NCBI GenBank assembly: GCA_001584585.1 | Contig: LSYV01000030.1 | Span: forward strand, 818,290-842,089 | DNA length: 23,800 nucleotides | Direction of reading: 5' to 3' | Origin: Gonium pectorale | Lineage: Eukaryota; Chlorophyta; Chlorophyceae; Chlamydomonadales; Volvocaceae | Part shown: positions 1 through 9,419 of the stretch, piece after piece | How positions within the stretch are numbered: position 1 is the first letter of the stretch | Layout of the letters: each line of letters begins with the position of its first letter | The notes under the pieces: model-generated | The model's input: the letters and a program-made list of their open reading frames with translations, nothing else | Database searches by the model: none | What the model was told of the DNA's origin: nothing | Program-made: the position numbers and the translations under genes

Positions 1-168
<168 letters not shown>

Positions 169-852
169 CGCGGTGGACTGCAAGTACCCCTCTCACCCCA
201 CAGCTCCCTCCTGGTAACAGCCTTGCATGCCCGGGGTGTCTGAGGTGGATGCTTCTACGGTGAAGATCGCAACAGAACCGTCAGATGCTCAGCCCCTGGT
301 CGCCGCCTTGCACGGGGCACGACACACGCCCACGCCGACCGCGGGGTTCCAGCCTGCTAGCCGCACAAATCCCTCTGAGCCTCTAAGGCCTCTAAGCTGC
401 GCGCGGGGGAGCTGCCTTCCACCTAAGCAGAGCACCTGAAGCGGTCCGCTGACATAGCCCTACATAGCTAACTGATGTGCATCCGTACAGTTGGTTTCAT
501 CCAAGACCCGTAAGGAAATGTAAGGGCTCTAACGCATTGTCGAGATGCCGCAGACCCTGCGAGCGGAAAGCGAACGGAAAGTAGGGCGTGTCATCATGGT
601 TCTGAGCTGCAAAGCTGGTCAGCACGCTGCGATGCCCTTATGGCGGTCTGGTACAACTAGCGTGCCAGCGCATGAGTAGCTCTTTGTAGGAGGTGCATTG
701 AAGACGGGGGAAGTGCGTTCCCGCGAGACGTTCAAAAGATGGCATGGCCGTTCTGCTGGAGCCTGCAGCATTGCTAGCAATGTTGGTCGACTACAAGCTG
801 GCATCTTTATAGCGTAAACGCCGGTGGGAAGCTGGCTTGTGCCACACGTCCA
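169..852. other. Unassigned region upstream of the first MYND gene
   Basis: I see no convincing exon here on either strand. The open frames are short and lack recognisable motifs. A TATA-like TTTATAG lies at 806-812, about 40 bases before the MYND start codon, and could be its promoter. Similarity to the region around the second MYND copy begins only at about position 830, just before the start codon. Confidence 0.5.
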
Positions 853-885
853 ATGTCCTTGAGGCGATCGCGGCCTGCGCGGGGC

Positions 886-924
<39 letters not shown>

Positions 925-3900
925 GGCCGCGCTATCCCGGATCCGCTCCCTTCCGCGGTCGTGGATGCGCTTGGGCGCCTGCGCGGGGCTGTCGCGCCGC
1001 TAATTGCCGCGGGTCCGGCGCCGGCTCGGGATGACAGCTCACCCCTGGCGCGCCTGCGCACCGCGGAGCTGCGGGCCATCCGCGAGAGCCTGCAGATAGT
1101 GAGAGAGTTTCTTGACGAGGAGCACATCCACGATTTGTCGCAATTGCCCGCCCTCTACCTAGCCGTGTGCGGCCTAGCGCGGGGGCCGCTGCTACATCTC
1201 CTGTCTGCGACACTGCGTCTGGGATCCCACGAGCTGAGCGGCGAGGGCGTGAGGCAGGGGCTGATGTACAAGGTCGCGCGTCTGGGCGTTTTCATCGCAA
1301 TCAGCGTGCTGCGGCCGCCGGACACCGTCGCCTGTCGCCGCCTGGCATGCGGCTTCCTGATCACGCTCCTCCGCAGCGGGGCGCTGCACGCCGCCAGCCG
1401 CCAGCTGGCAGCGCTGGTGGACTACGTCGAGGCGGCGGCGGTAGACGCGGCGGCGGCACGGCCGGCGGCCGAGGGGCCGGCAGCGAACCGGTCTGTGCAC
1501 AAGTACGTTGGCCGAAGCCTGCCGGCCCTGGTGTACACCATAACGTTTACGGCCTGCGACCTCGCGATGCCGTCGTCCCCCGACGAGGGGCCCCAGCAGC
1601 GGGCGCTCTGCGCCGAGCTGGTCGCTGCGCTGGAGGACAGCTGGGCGCTGGAGCACGCGGCGCGGACCCTGATCCTGCAGACGCGCACCTTCCGTGACAT
1701 GAGCATCGCTCGCAGCGCCACCAGCGGTGCCCTTATGGCTCTCAGTTGGCTGCACGGCAGCTGGTCAGGTGACGCGAAGGACGCCGACGCCGCACGGCTT
1801 GCCGCGCGCCTGCGTTTTGTGGCGTCGGGTCGCTGCGTGCAGCACGCGGCTCGCTGCATCGGCCTGGCGGTGCTGTGTGACGCCGAGGGCGGCTCCGCGT
1901 ACGGCCTGCCGCCCGAGCTGCTCGCCTCGCCCCCGTCAGGACAAGAGGCGGGTGGCTCGGGGCCGGTGGGCGGGGAGATGAGCGAGGATGCTGTGGTGCA
2001 GCTCCGGGCCATGGTGTGCATGATGCAGCTGGGGGGGGACCCGGCGCCGCCGGGCAGGCGCGGGGCCCTGGCACTGGCGATGCGGGTCGGCCGGCTGGCG
2101 ATGGCTTCGACACGGTCGCGGGCCACAGGGGAGGGAGGCGGTGGCGGCAATGACGATGCCGCTAGCGGCAGCAGCGGCGCTTCGGCACCGGCGGCCGTGG
2201 CAGCTCTAGGGCCCCGTTGGTCCGTGCCGCAGGCGGAGGTCTTCCCTCTGGCCGCCGATGCGCTTCAGGCGGCCTGGCGCTTCCTGGTGCTGCCCCGGGC
2301 CGTAGCGCAGGCGGCGTCAGCAGCGGCGGTGGCGGAGGCGGTGGACTGGTGGCGGCTGGCCGCGGCGGTCGTGGACCGGGCAGTGCCGTGCTTAACGGTC
2401 GGTGCTGGGCTGCGGGAACTGTTCTCCTTTGGCGGCCGTCTGGCTGTGGACTGGGGGCTGCTGCCCGACTGCGGTGAGTTGCGGTTTGGCGCCGTCTATC
2501 GTTAATTGGGGAATGTGTAACAATGTGAACGCAACCGGCCCTGGGCAGTCGCGCTTTCCGAAGGTGGCTGCGGTGTTCGAATTTTCATGTGGCGGTCGGT
2601 GCGGAGACCCGCCTTGGTTTAACGCTTTGGGCCTGTAACGGCGGATTGCGGGCTTATGGAACCTTCATCGTCATGAGCGTGCGGAGCGATGCGAAGAGTA
2701 GCTAGCCTTGTTCGTTTGGAAGGCTTACTTGCGGCACTCGACGTAATACTAAAGCACAACTGTCGGGTTATGTCACATGCGGCGCCGCTTGGTTCGTGGA
2801 GTATGCCGGTACAAGCGGCCGGCCCTCGGAGTATCTAAACAGCCCCCAGCCCTTGCTCGCATACAACAGGCGTGCTGTCCCTCCCCGCCGAGGCGCCTCC
2901 CGCACTCGCGGCGGCGCTGGACGGCGGCCTGCTGCGCTGCCTGGAGCTCCTGATGCGCCGCGCCGGCCGGGACCCGCAGGGCCCGGAAGCCATGCTGCTG
3001 CAAGGGCTTGTGTTCCGAGTGTGCGGGTGCCAGGTCTTCTGGTCTTACCTTGCGCCGCTGCTGGCCTACGGCGAGCCGCGCCAGGCGGCGGCGCTGCTGG
3101 CGACGATGCGAAAGCTGCTTCGGACCGTCAACTCGCGGGCACTCGGGTCGGAGGACTTGGATTCTGAGGCCAACCTCCACGACTGCATCCTCTTCACCAT
3201 TACAGCCGTCCTCGCGGCAGTGGTGAAGCAGGCGGAGGTCACGGCGGCCGCGGCGCCTGGGGACGATCCCTCTTCGCCCGCCTCACAGCAGCTGCTGAGC
3301 CTGCTGTCCTGCACCGCTTGCGAGTGGCTGCCGGAGCTGTCGCAGTCGCTGTCGCACTCCTACCTGTCCAACGGCATGGCCACCCCGGGGCGTCTCGCGG
3401 CTCTCGCCGCATGGCTGCCGCTGCTGGCCGGCCGCTGCGTCGTTCCGCCCTATGCGGCGGCCGGCAGGAGCCCGCCCGTCAACCACGACGACGACGGTGG
3501 TGGAGTCAGCGGTGAGGCCGCGGACGACGGCGGCTGGCGAGCGCTGCTGATGGAGGAGGTGGGCGCGGTGCCGCTGATGGACGCTTTGCTGCGGATGGTG
3601 CCGCGGGCGGCTGAGCTGCGCCCGGAGAGCCGATTGCCGCTCCTGCGCAGTCTCGTGGCTGCGTGCTGCGCCGTCGCCGCGGTGTTTGTGGAGTCGGCAG
3701 GGATACAGGAGCCCGCTGCGGCTGCCGCCGTAGCGGGGCCCTCAGGCACAGCCGCTGTCGCCCCGCCTGCCGTGCCGCCGCTGCCGTGGCCGGGGTGGCT
3801 GTTGCGGGAGGCGGCGGCCGGCCTCCGCTCGTGCGGCGACCAGGACATGGCGGCGCATGCGGAGGGCCTGGCGGCGTACCTGGAGCTGGGCGGCGACGGC

Positions 3901-4170
3901 GCATGTGAGGCGCTGCGGCAGGCGTCGCCTCCGCCCGGGCCGCTGGTCTCCGCCCTGCCGCCGCCGATCGAGGCGCGGCGCCTGCTGCCCGGCCGGTGCG
4001 CCAACCCGCGATGCAATAACCTGGAGGGCGACAGCGAGGCGGACCTGACGCTCAAGGCGTGCGCAGGGTGCGGGGCTGTGGGCTACTGCTGCCGGCCCTG
4101 CCAGACGGCGCACTGGCGGGCGGGGCACAATGGCGAGTGCGCCCGGATGCGCCGCAACGGGGGCCGCTGA
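853..4170 (+). CDS. MYND-type zinc finger protein, intact copy (two exons)
   Basis: Exon 1 is 853-2473 and exon 2 is 2870-4170. The 396-bp intron has a GTGAGT donor and an ACAACAG acceptor in phase 1, and the joined frame encodes 973 residues. The last ~57 residues (about 917-964) form a MYND finger: CANPRC, then CAGC, YCCRPC, HW, GH and a final EC supply the usual Cys/His zinc ligands. The rest is Ala/Leu-rich and probably helical, with no domain I can name. A poly-Ser run near residues 13-23 comes from a CAG tract read as AGC. MYND fingers usually mediate protein-protein contacts, and families with this C-terminal finger are expanded in Chlamydomonas-type algae. The start is supported by conservation of the ATG and following residues (RSRPARG) in the second copy. 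Molecular function is unknown; a regulatory adaptor role is inference. Confidence 0.86.
888..923 (+). repeat. (CAG)12 coding microsatellite
   Basis: Twelve CAG units lie inside exon 1 of the intact MYND gene. In the gene's frame they read AGC, giving a poly-Ser stretch. Another frame would give poly-Gln, but that frame closes soon after. The tract is absent from the decayed copy, so it expanded after the duplication or was lost there. Confidence 0.95.
2474..2869 (+). other. Intron of the intact MYND gene
   Basis: This phase-1 intron has a GTGAGT donor after the codon pair for Asp-Cys and an ACAACAG acceptor before GC-GTG-CTG. Its base composition is visibly less GC-rich than the flanking exons, and the protein frame resumes exactly after it. 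Confidence 0.85.
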
Positions 4171-5450
4171 GGGGGACTTTCGCTTTTGCAGGGCACGCAT
4201 GAATGACCAGAACGCTGCATGGATTGCGACTTGGGAGGCGAGGAGGGCTGTGCTGAGGGGTGGTCATGCCTCGCTGGTACCGGTATCTGTCCTGCGGGCT
4301 CTGTCCTGCTGTGTATGTCAGTGTCAGTCACCGATGTGCTGGAAGGTGGTGGCCTATCTTTGCGGTCCGGTGCGTCCGGTGATTCGTGTCATGGTAGCCC
4401 GTTGCAGTGCGGCCGAGGCGGGGTACCGGTACTGCGCGGTTCAGGCCAGTCGCGGCCATACGGGTTGCCAGCGTGTCTTGCGTCAGTCAGGGGCGCACCC
4501 GGTATGGCGGCCTGTGCACTGCCAGGTCCGCAGTCTGGAGGCCGGCTCAGCCCATTCCATCCCGGCCTTCACAGCGTGCAGTCGGGCGGGTTCACTTCGT
4601 TGGTCGGGAGGCAGATGGATGGACTGCCAGCCAGGTTGCTTGATCGCTTGCCACTCGCTGTTGCATGAAGGACGCCGTGTGAATACTGTTCACACGGGGG
4701 TTGGGCCGCACGGGCCACCATTTGTCAGTTTTCTGGTCCCCTGGTGGTGGGGCGCCAGCGTCGCCAGTACGCGTGTCGCGGCGCTGGGAGCTGCTCGCCG
4801 GAAAGGCATTTGGAGGATTCGGCCGGTGGTTTGGTGAGATGGCTGCTCTGGGTACGGTGGGACTGGAACTCCGACTGCTAAGAGCATTTGCCTCCTTAGT
4901 ACATGGGGCTGACGTGGCCTACAGTCGGACATAGGGCATGTCCCGAAAGTTTAGGTCGCGGCTTTGGAACGGCCTGTTGGTGGATTCCCACGCCAAACAC
5001 AGGGGGGCTCCAGCCGAGGCGGCCTTGGGCATGCTTGGGGCGTTGGGTTGCAGGCCCGTGGGTCGGACAAACGAGCAGGCCTCCCGGATCCCAAGCCGGA
5101 CCCCTCACAGACGCAAGTTGTGATTTCAACGTATGTAAGGTGTACGGCGTGGCTCCAGTGGCGCCTGCCGCAGCAACTATTGATGCACTCTTCGGTTTGT
5201 ACGCCTCCATGTCCTGTCCGGCTCCATGTCCTCCTGTCCTGTAACGTCTAGGTGCAGGGCACCTCTGCCCTGCCTCTCGTGTGCGTGTCGCCGGAGTTTG
5301 GTTGGCTGCCGTGGTGCCCTGGGGTTGGGGCAGGATTCCAGTGTCTTCAGTGGAGTTCTGTGGAGAGCTCAGTTCAGTGGAGAGCTGGTTTGTCCCTCTC
5401 CTCGTTCGCCCTCCCTCTTACTTCTCTCCTGTAACCTGTAACCTGGCCCA
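4171..5450 (+). other. Probable 3' UTR and downstream region of the intact MYND gene
   Basis: There is no credible exon. The green-algal poly(A) signal TGTAA occurs at 5134-5138, 5240-5244, and twice in tandem at 5430-5434 and 5437-5441. Any of these could end the transcript, giving a 3' UTR of about 1-1.3 kb. Short patches (for example GGGAGGCGAGGAGGGC near 4230 and 9520) recur after the second copy, suggesting the duplication extended into the 3' region. Confidence 0.45.
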
Positions 5451-5589
5451 GAGGATATACATTACTGGTCAGGCTCCTGCACTTTGGCCAGCCCACCTTG
5501 GCCGCCCCTGTGGCTCCGCCGCCGGGGCACAGACTATGCGCCACGGACTGAACCGGGACGTGTCCATGGCCATGAAGCGCGTGAGGCGG

Positions 5590-5871
5590 AGGCCCTGGAC
5601 GCTGGGTTAGTCACAGGTATGTCGAAGAGGCGGATGAGGAGGCGGGCCGTAGCATCAGGCGCAGAGCGCAGTACCAGGAGCATGTCCAGCAAAGGCAGAG
5701 CGTCGCGGCCCAAATGGGGATGCCATTCTCGCTCAGCCCGAAGGCACGAGGGGCACAGCCCGACAGCACATCATCAAGGAAACAATTGGTGACGTCGAAG
5801 GCTGCTAGGGCGTTGCGGCCGGGGAACCGGGCGGAGTCTTTGCGCCAGGACTTCTGACTCGTATCAACCAA
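5590..5871 (-). pseudogene. Possible degraded coding patch of unknown family
   Basis: Read on the minus strand, one frame begins KSWRKDSARFPGRN and runs on with a plausible globular composition to about 5730. A second frame continues with a Leu-rich segment containing LIRLFDIPVTNP to about 5600. Together they look like one protein fragment broken by a frameshift. I recognise no family and see no flanking exons with clear splice sites. It may be coincidence in GC-rich DNA. Confidence 0.2.
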
Positions 5872-5907
5872 CCCAGGAAGAGGCAGGCGATGAAGGGCTC
5901 TGCAGAT

Positions 5908-5945
5908 ATCACCCCATCACCCCATCACCCCATCATCCCATCACC
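5908..5945. repeat. Octamer tandem repeat (ATCACCCC), about 4 units
   Basis: Three exact ATCACCCC units are followed by one variant (ATCATCCC) and a partial unit. No element boundary could be tied to it. Confidence 0.85.
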
Positions 5946-7545
5946 ACGTGGGAATGCTAACGAACGAGGCAGGGCCCGAAGCGGATGAAAGAAGACCCCA
6001 GGGAAGGGACGACCACATCGAAGGCTGCAGCGCCTAAGGCGCGTCAGACGTGGCGGCCCCAGGCCGAATAGGTGCAGGAGAGGGCATCCTGGAGCAGGCG
6101 TGCCGTGTGAACAGGGTTGGCGTCGGGGTGCTGAGGAGGGTCGTCAGGACCTCAATGCCGGCCAAGCCCTCCAGGTAGGTGCGGGTCAGCTTGTCGGTAG
6201 AGCGGCAGAGGTAATCCAGCGGGATGCTTGTGTGCAAGCGGGTGAGGTCACAGGTGGCGGTCATAGCCGTCCTCTGCGGCGCTGGGCACGACGGCAGCGT
6301 TAAAGCGGTGGAACCCATGGCGCAGAGGCGCGGATGCGGCGTCCGTTGCAGGTCCACCTGCTCGACCTGCACCTCGGCGTGCAGCTCCTCGGGCGGGGAA
6401 GCCCCCAGAGCTCGCCCCATCGGCTGCTCGCGCTGCCCTTTATCACGGGGGTTATGGCACGGGGGCCGATGATGGCGCACCCGGGCTGGGCGTTGAGGCC
6501 GATCAGGTCGCTGGAGCACTTGGCCGACTTGGTTGCCCCCTGGACTCGTAAAAGATGCACGACTCAATCCATTCCAAGATCTGGAAGCTTGGATGGCCCG
6601 GATGGTTCCGTTACAACTGCCGTATAGCATCCAAGTTCTGCCATACCAATGCAATAAATTGCATGTCCAAGGCGCACAACTACCTCATCCGGGTGTACGA
6701 GGCCAAGCTCACCGAATTCGGCATCCCCGTCGGCCGCTGGTCACCGACACCAGCACCGGGCCGGCTGCCGATAGCGTCCCAAGAAGGCCGCGTTGGTGCA
6801 GGCGGGGGTGGCGCGTGGATTTGAATCCAACCGCCCAACGAGCAAGACAGCCTCCACCCGGCTCGCTGTACGGCAGGCTCGCAACGCGAAGAGGGGCACC
6901 TTGCGACGTCCAGGGGACCGCAACTCACCCTTCAGCCCTATGATCATCGCCTTTCGCGCACAGGGGCACAGGCGCAGCGCACACGCCCACGTACGCCGAC
7001 CTTTGTTGCTCAGGCAGCTAGTCAGAGTTTGCACCATGGCAGCCCTCTGAGCCGCGCATGGTAGAGCGCAGCTGTTATCCTCTGAAGTAGGGTCTCCAAT
7101 CTACCAATGCGACGTGGAGTTTTGAAAAGGAAAACGCATACGACGAGCGTAAGCGCGAAGAAGTGATGGCGAAAGTGATGACGTGGAGTGTGTGCAAGCC
7201 CAGCCCGAGTTCCCTCTTCGCGGCCACGTTTAGTGTGAACGGTCTGACGCGTCATTATTAGACCCATGACATACCGAGCGGACAGTTTCGGGGCCAGCAT
7301 GTCAAAACCCATGTGCCGTGTCGTACGTGGGCGTAAAGCATGGTCCCGAAGGCTCTTGACACCAAGTAAGCATGCGGCCATTGCAGTGCATAGGCAAGTG
7401 CTGAAGTCCTTAAAGGATGCTTTCCTAGCATGACAGTCGGACACGAGGCGTTCGCTCCTCCGAAACGGCTTGGCGCTTACAGTGTAGACGGATACATAAC
7501 ACATTTTCTCTGTAATGGTGCTTTTGCCGCACCCATTCTAGTCCA

Positions 7546-9419
7546 ATGCCGTCGAGGCAATCTCGGCCTGCACGGGGCATGCGGTTCCGGACCTGCTCCC
7601 TTCCGAAGTCAGGGATGCGCTTGGGCGCCTGCCTGGGGCCGTCGCGCCTCTGTTCGCCGCACTTTCAGGGCCGGGCCAGGGTGACTAAGTCGGCTCGCTC
7701 CAGCGACTGCGCACCTCGGAGCTCCGGGCCATCATCGGGGGCCTGCAGGCGCTAAATGGATACCTTGACGAAAAGCAAAGCCCAGCCAGCTACCTGGCAG
7801 TGTGCGGCCCGGCGCAGGGGCCGCTGCTGTGCCTCATGTCCGTGGTACTGCGCATACGACCCGACGAGCTGAGCGGCGGGGGCACGAGGCAGGGGCTGAT
7901 ATATGAGGTCGCGCGTCAGGGTGCTTACTCTGCCGTAGGCGTGCTGCGGCCGCCGGACACCGTCGCCTGTCGCCGCCTGGCACGCGGCTTCCTGCTCGCG
8001 CTCCTCCGCAGCGGGGCGCTGCACGCCGCCAGCCGCCAGCTGGCAGCGCTGGGGGAATACGCCGAGGCGGCGGGATTGCCGGAAGCGGCGGGGGTGGATT
8101 CGCAGGACGTGGCGGGGGCACCGGCACCGGGAGACGGTGAACGTGTGCGCGCAAGTGTACCGCAGCAGCCTGCATGTCCTGGTGCACACCTTCATCGCCA
8201 CGGTCTGCAACCTCATGACGAAGTCGTCCCCCGACGAGGAGCCCCAGCAGCGCGAGCTCTGCGCCACGCTGGTCGCCGCGCTGGAAGACAGCCGGGTGCT
8301 GGAGCACGCGGCGCGGGCGGTGCTCCTGGGCCCCGTGGTGTGCAACCCCCGTGGTGTGCAACCCCCGTGGTGTGCAACCCCCGGGGTGTGCAACCCCCGG
8401 GGTGTGCAACCCCCGGGGTGTGCAACCCCCGGGGTGTGCAACCCCCGTGGTGTGCAACCCCCGTGGTGTGCAACCCCCATGGTGTGCAACCCCCGGGGTG
8501 TGCAACCCCCGGGGTGTGCAACCCCCGGGCCCTGCGTGACCTGGTGTCCGAGAGCATGGTGTTTGCCACAAGTGCCTACGTTAACCTTTGCTGGATGGTT
8601 GACCGCTGGTCGGGTCCCCGGGGAGGGCCCGACGGCACACGCCTTGCCGCGCGCCTGCGGGCTGTGTCGTCGGGTCGCTGCGTGCAGCACGCGGCTCGCT
8701 GCATCGGCCTGGCGGCGCTGTGTGACGCCAACGGTGGCTCTGCGTACGGCCTGCCGCCCGAGCTGCTCGCCTCGCTCGCCTCAGGACAAGGGGCGGGTGG
8801 CTCGGGGCCGGTGGGCAGGGAGATGCGCGATGACACTGTGACGCAGCTCCGGGCCATGGTGTGCATGATGCAGCTGGGGGACCCGGCGCCGCCGGGCAGG
8901 CGCGGGACCCTGGCGCTGGCGATGCGGGTCGGCCGGCTGGCGGTGGCCTCGATACAGGAGCCCGCTGCGGCTGCCCCCGTAGCGGGGCCCTCAGGCACAG
9001 CAGCTGTCGCCGCGGCAGCCGCGCCGCCGCTGCCATGGCCGGCGGGGCTGTTGCGGGAGGCGGCGGCCGGCCTCCGCTCGTGCGGCGACCAGGACATGGC
9101 GGCGCATGCGGAGGGCCTGGCGGCGTACCTGGAGCTGGGCGGCGACGGCGCGTGTGGCGCGCTGCGGCAGGCGTCCCTTCCGCCCGCGCCGCTGGCCTCC
9201 GCCCTGTCGCCGCCGACTGAGGCGCGGCGCCTGCTGCCTGGCCGGTGCGCCAACCCGCGCTGCGCCAACCTGGAGGGCGACAGCGAGGCGGTCCTGACGC
9301 TCAAGCCGTGTGCGGGGTGCGGGGCTGTGGGCTACTGCTGCCGGCCCTGCCAGACGGCGCACTGGCGGGAGGGGCATAAGGGGGAGTGCGCGGGGATGCG
9401 CCGCAACGGGGCCCGCTGA
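7546..9419 (+). pseudogene. Decayed tandem copy of the MYND zinc finger gene
   Basis: This is clearly homologous to the intact gene at 853-4170 (shared stretches include RPPDTVACRRLA, CVQHAARCIGLA and the whole MYND finger). The ATG at 7546 matches the intact start but goes out of frame within about 50 bases. The homologous frame then meets TAA at 7686-7688. A second frameshift lies between about 8095 and 8135. A 192-bp minisatellite (8335-8526) has entered, after which the ancestral frame is regained. At 8952/8953 the text jumps in frame from the homologue of position 2109 to that of 3703, losing 1593 bp including the intron. The MYND ligands are intact near 9246-9400. A frame from 7689 to 9419 stays open, with an internal ATG at 7836, so a shortened protein with a garbled middle could still be made. 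Confidence 0.78.
8335..8526. repeat. 16-bp minisatellite, 12 units
   Basis: Twelve head-to-tail units of GTGGTGTGCAACCCCC, varying mainly at the first two positions (GT, GG or AT), run from 8335 to 8526. Because 16 is not a multiple of 3, each frame cycles through all three phases every three units (16 residues), and no stop occurs on either strand. The tract lies in the decayed MYND copy where the intact gene has no equivalent. Confidence 0.97.

Larger units (their letters stand above)
5451..7545. other. Unassigned intergenic region between the MYND copies
   Basis: No complete gene is recognisable. A coding-like patch lies on the minus strand around 5590-5870, and a 160-codon minus-strand open frame at 7022-7504 has no motif I know. 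An (ATCACCCC) octamer repeat sits at 5908-5945. The area could hold a degraded mobile element or an unrecognised gene, but I found no terminal repeats, target-site duplication or catalytic motif to support that. Confidence 0.4.

Noticed and set aside
837..1034. Poly-Gln reading of the CAG tract
   Set aside because: That frame closes soon after, while the poly-Ser frame continues for 550 codons, is homologous to the duplicate and splices to the MYND exon.
6815..6850. tRNA-like T-arm (GGATTTGAATCC)
   Set aside because: It is a short inverted repeat; no acceptor, D or anticodon arm folds around it and the T-stem does not pair properly.
7022..7504. 160-codon minus-strand open frame as a gene
   Set aside because: No recognisable motif, no clear splice or promoter context and unremarkable composition; retained only as a note in the intergenic entry.
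8335..8526. CRISPR-like repeat array
   Set aside because: Units are contiguous 16-mers without spacers in a eukaryotic coding region.
7752..8690. 312-codon minus-strand open frame across the minisatellite
   Set aside because: It is antisense to clear MYND-gene homology, and its middle is the stop-free 16-bp repeat.
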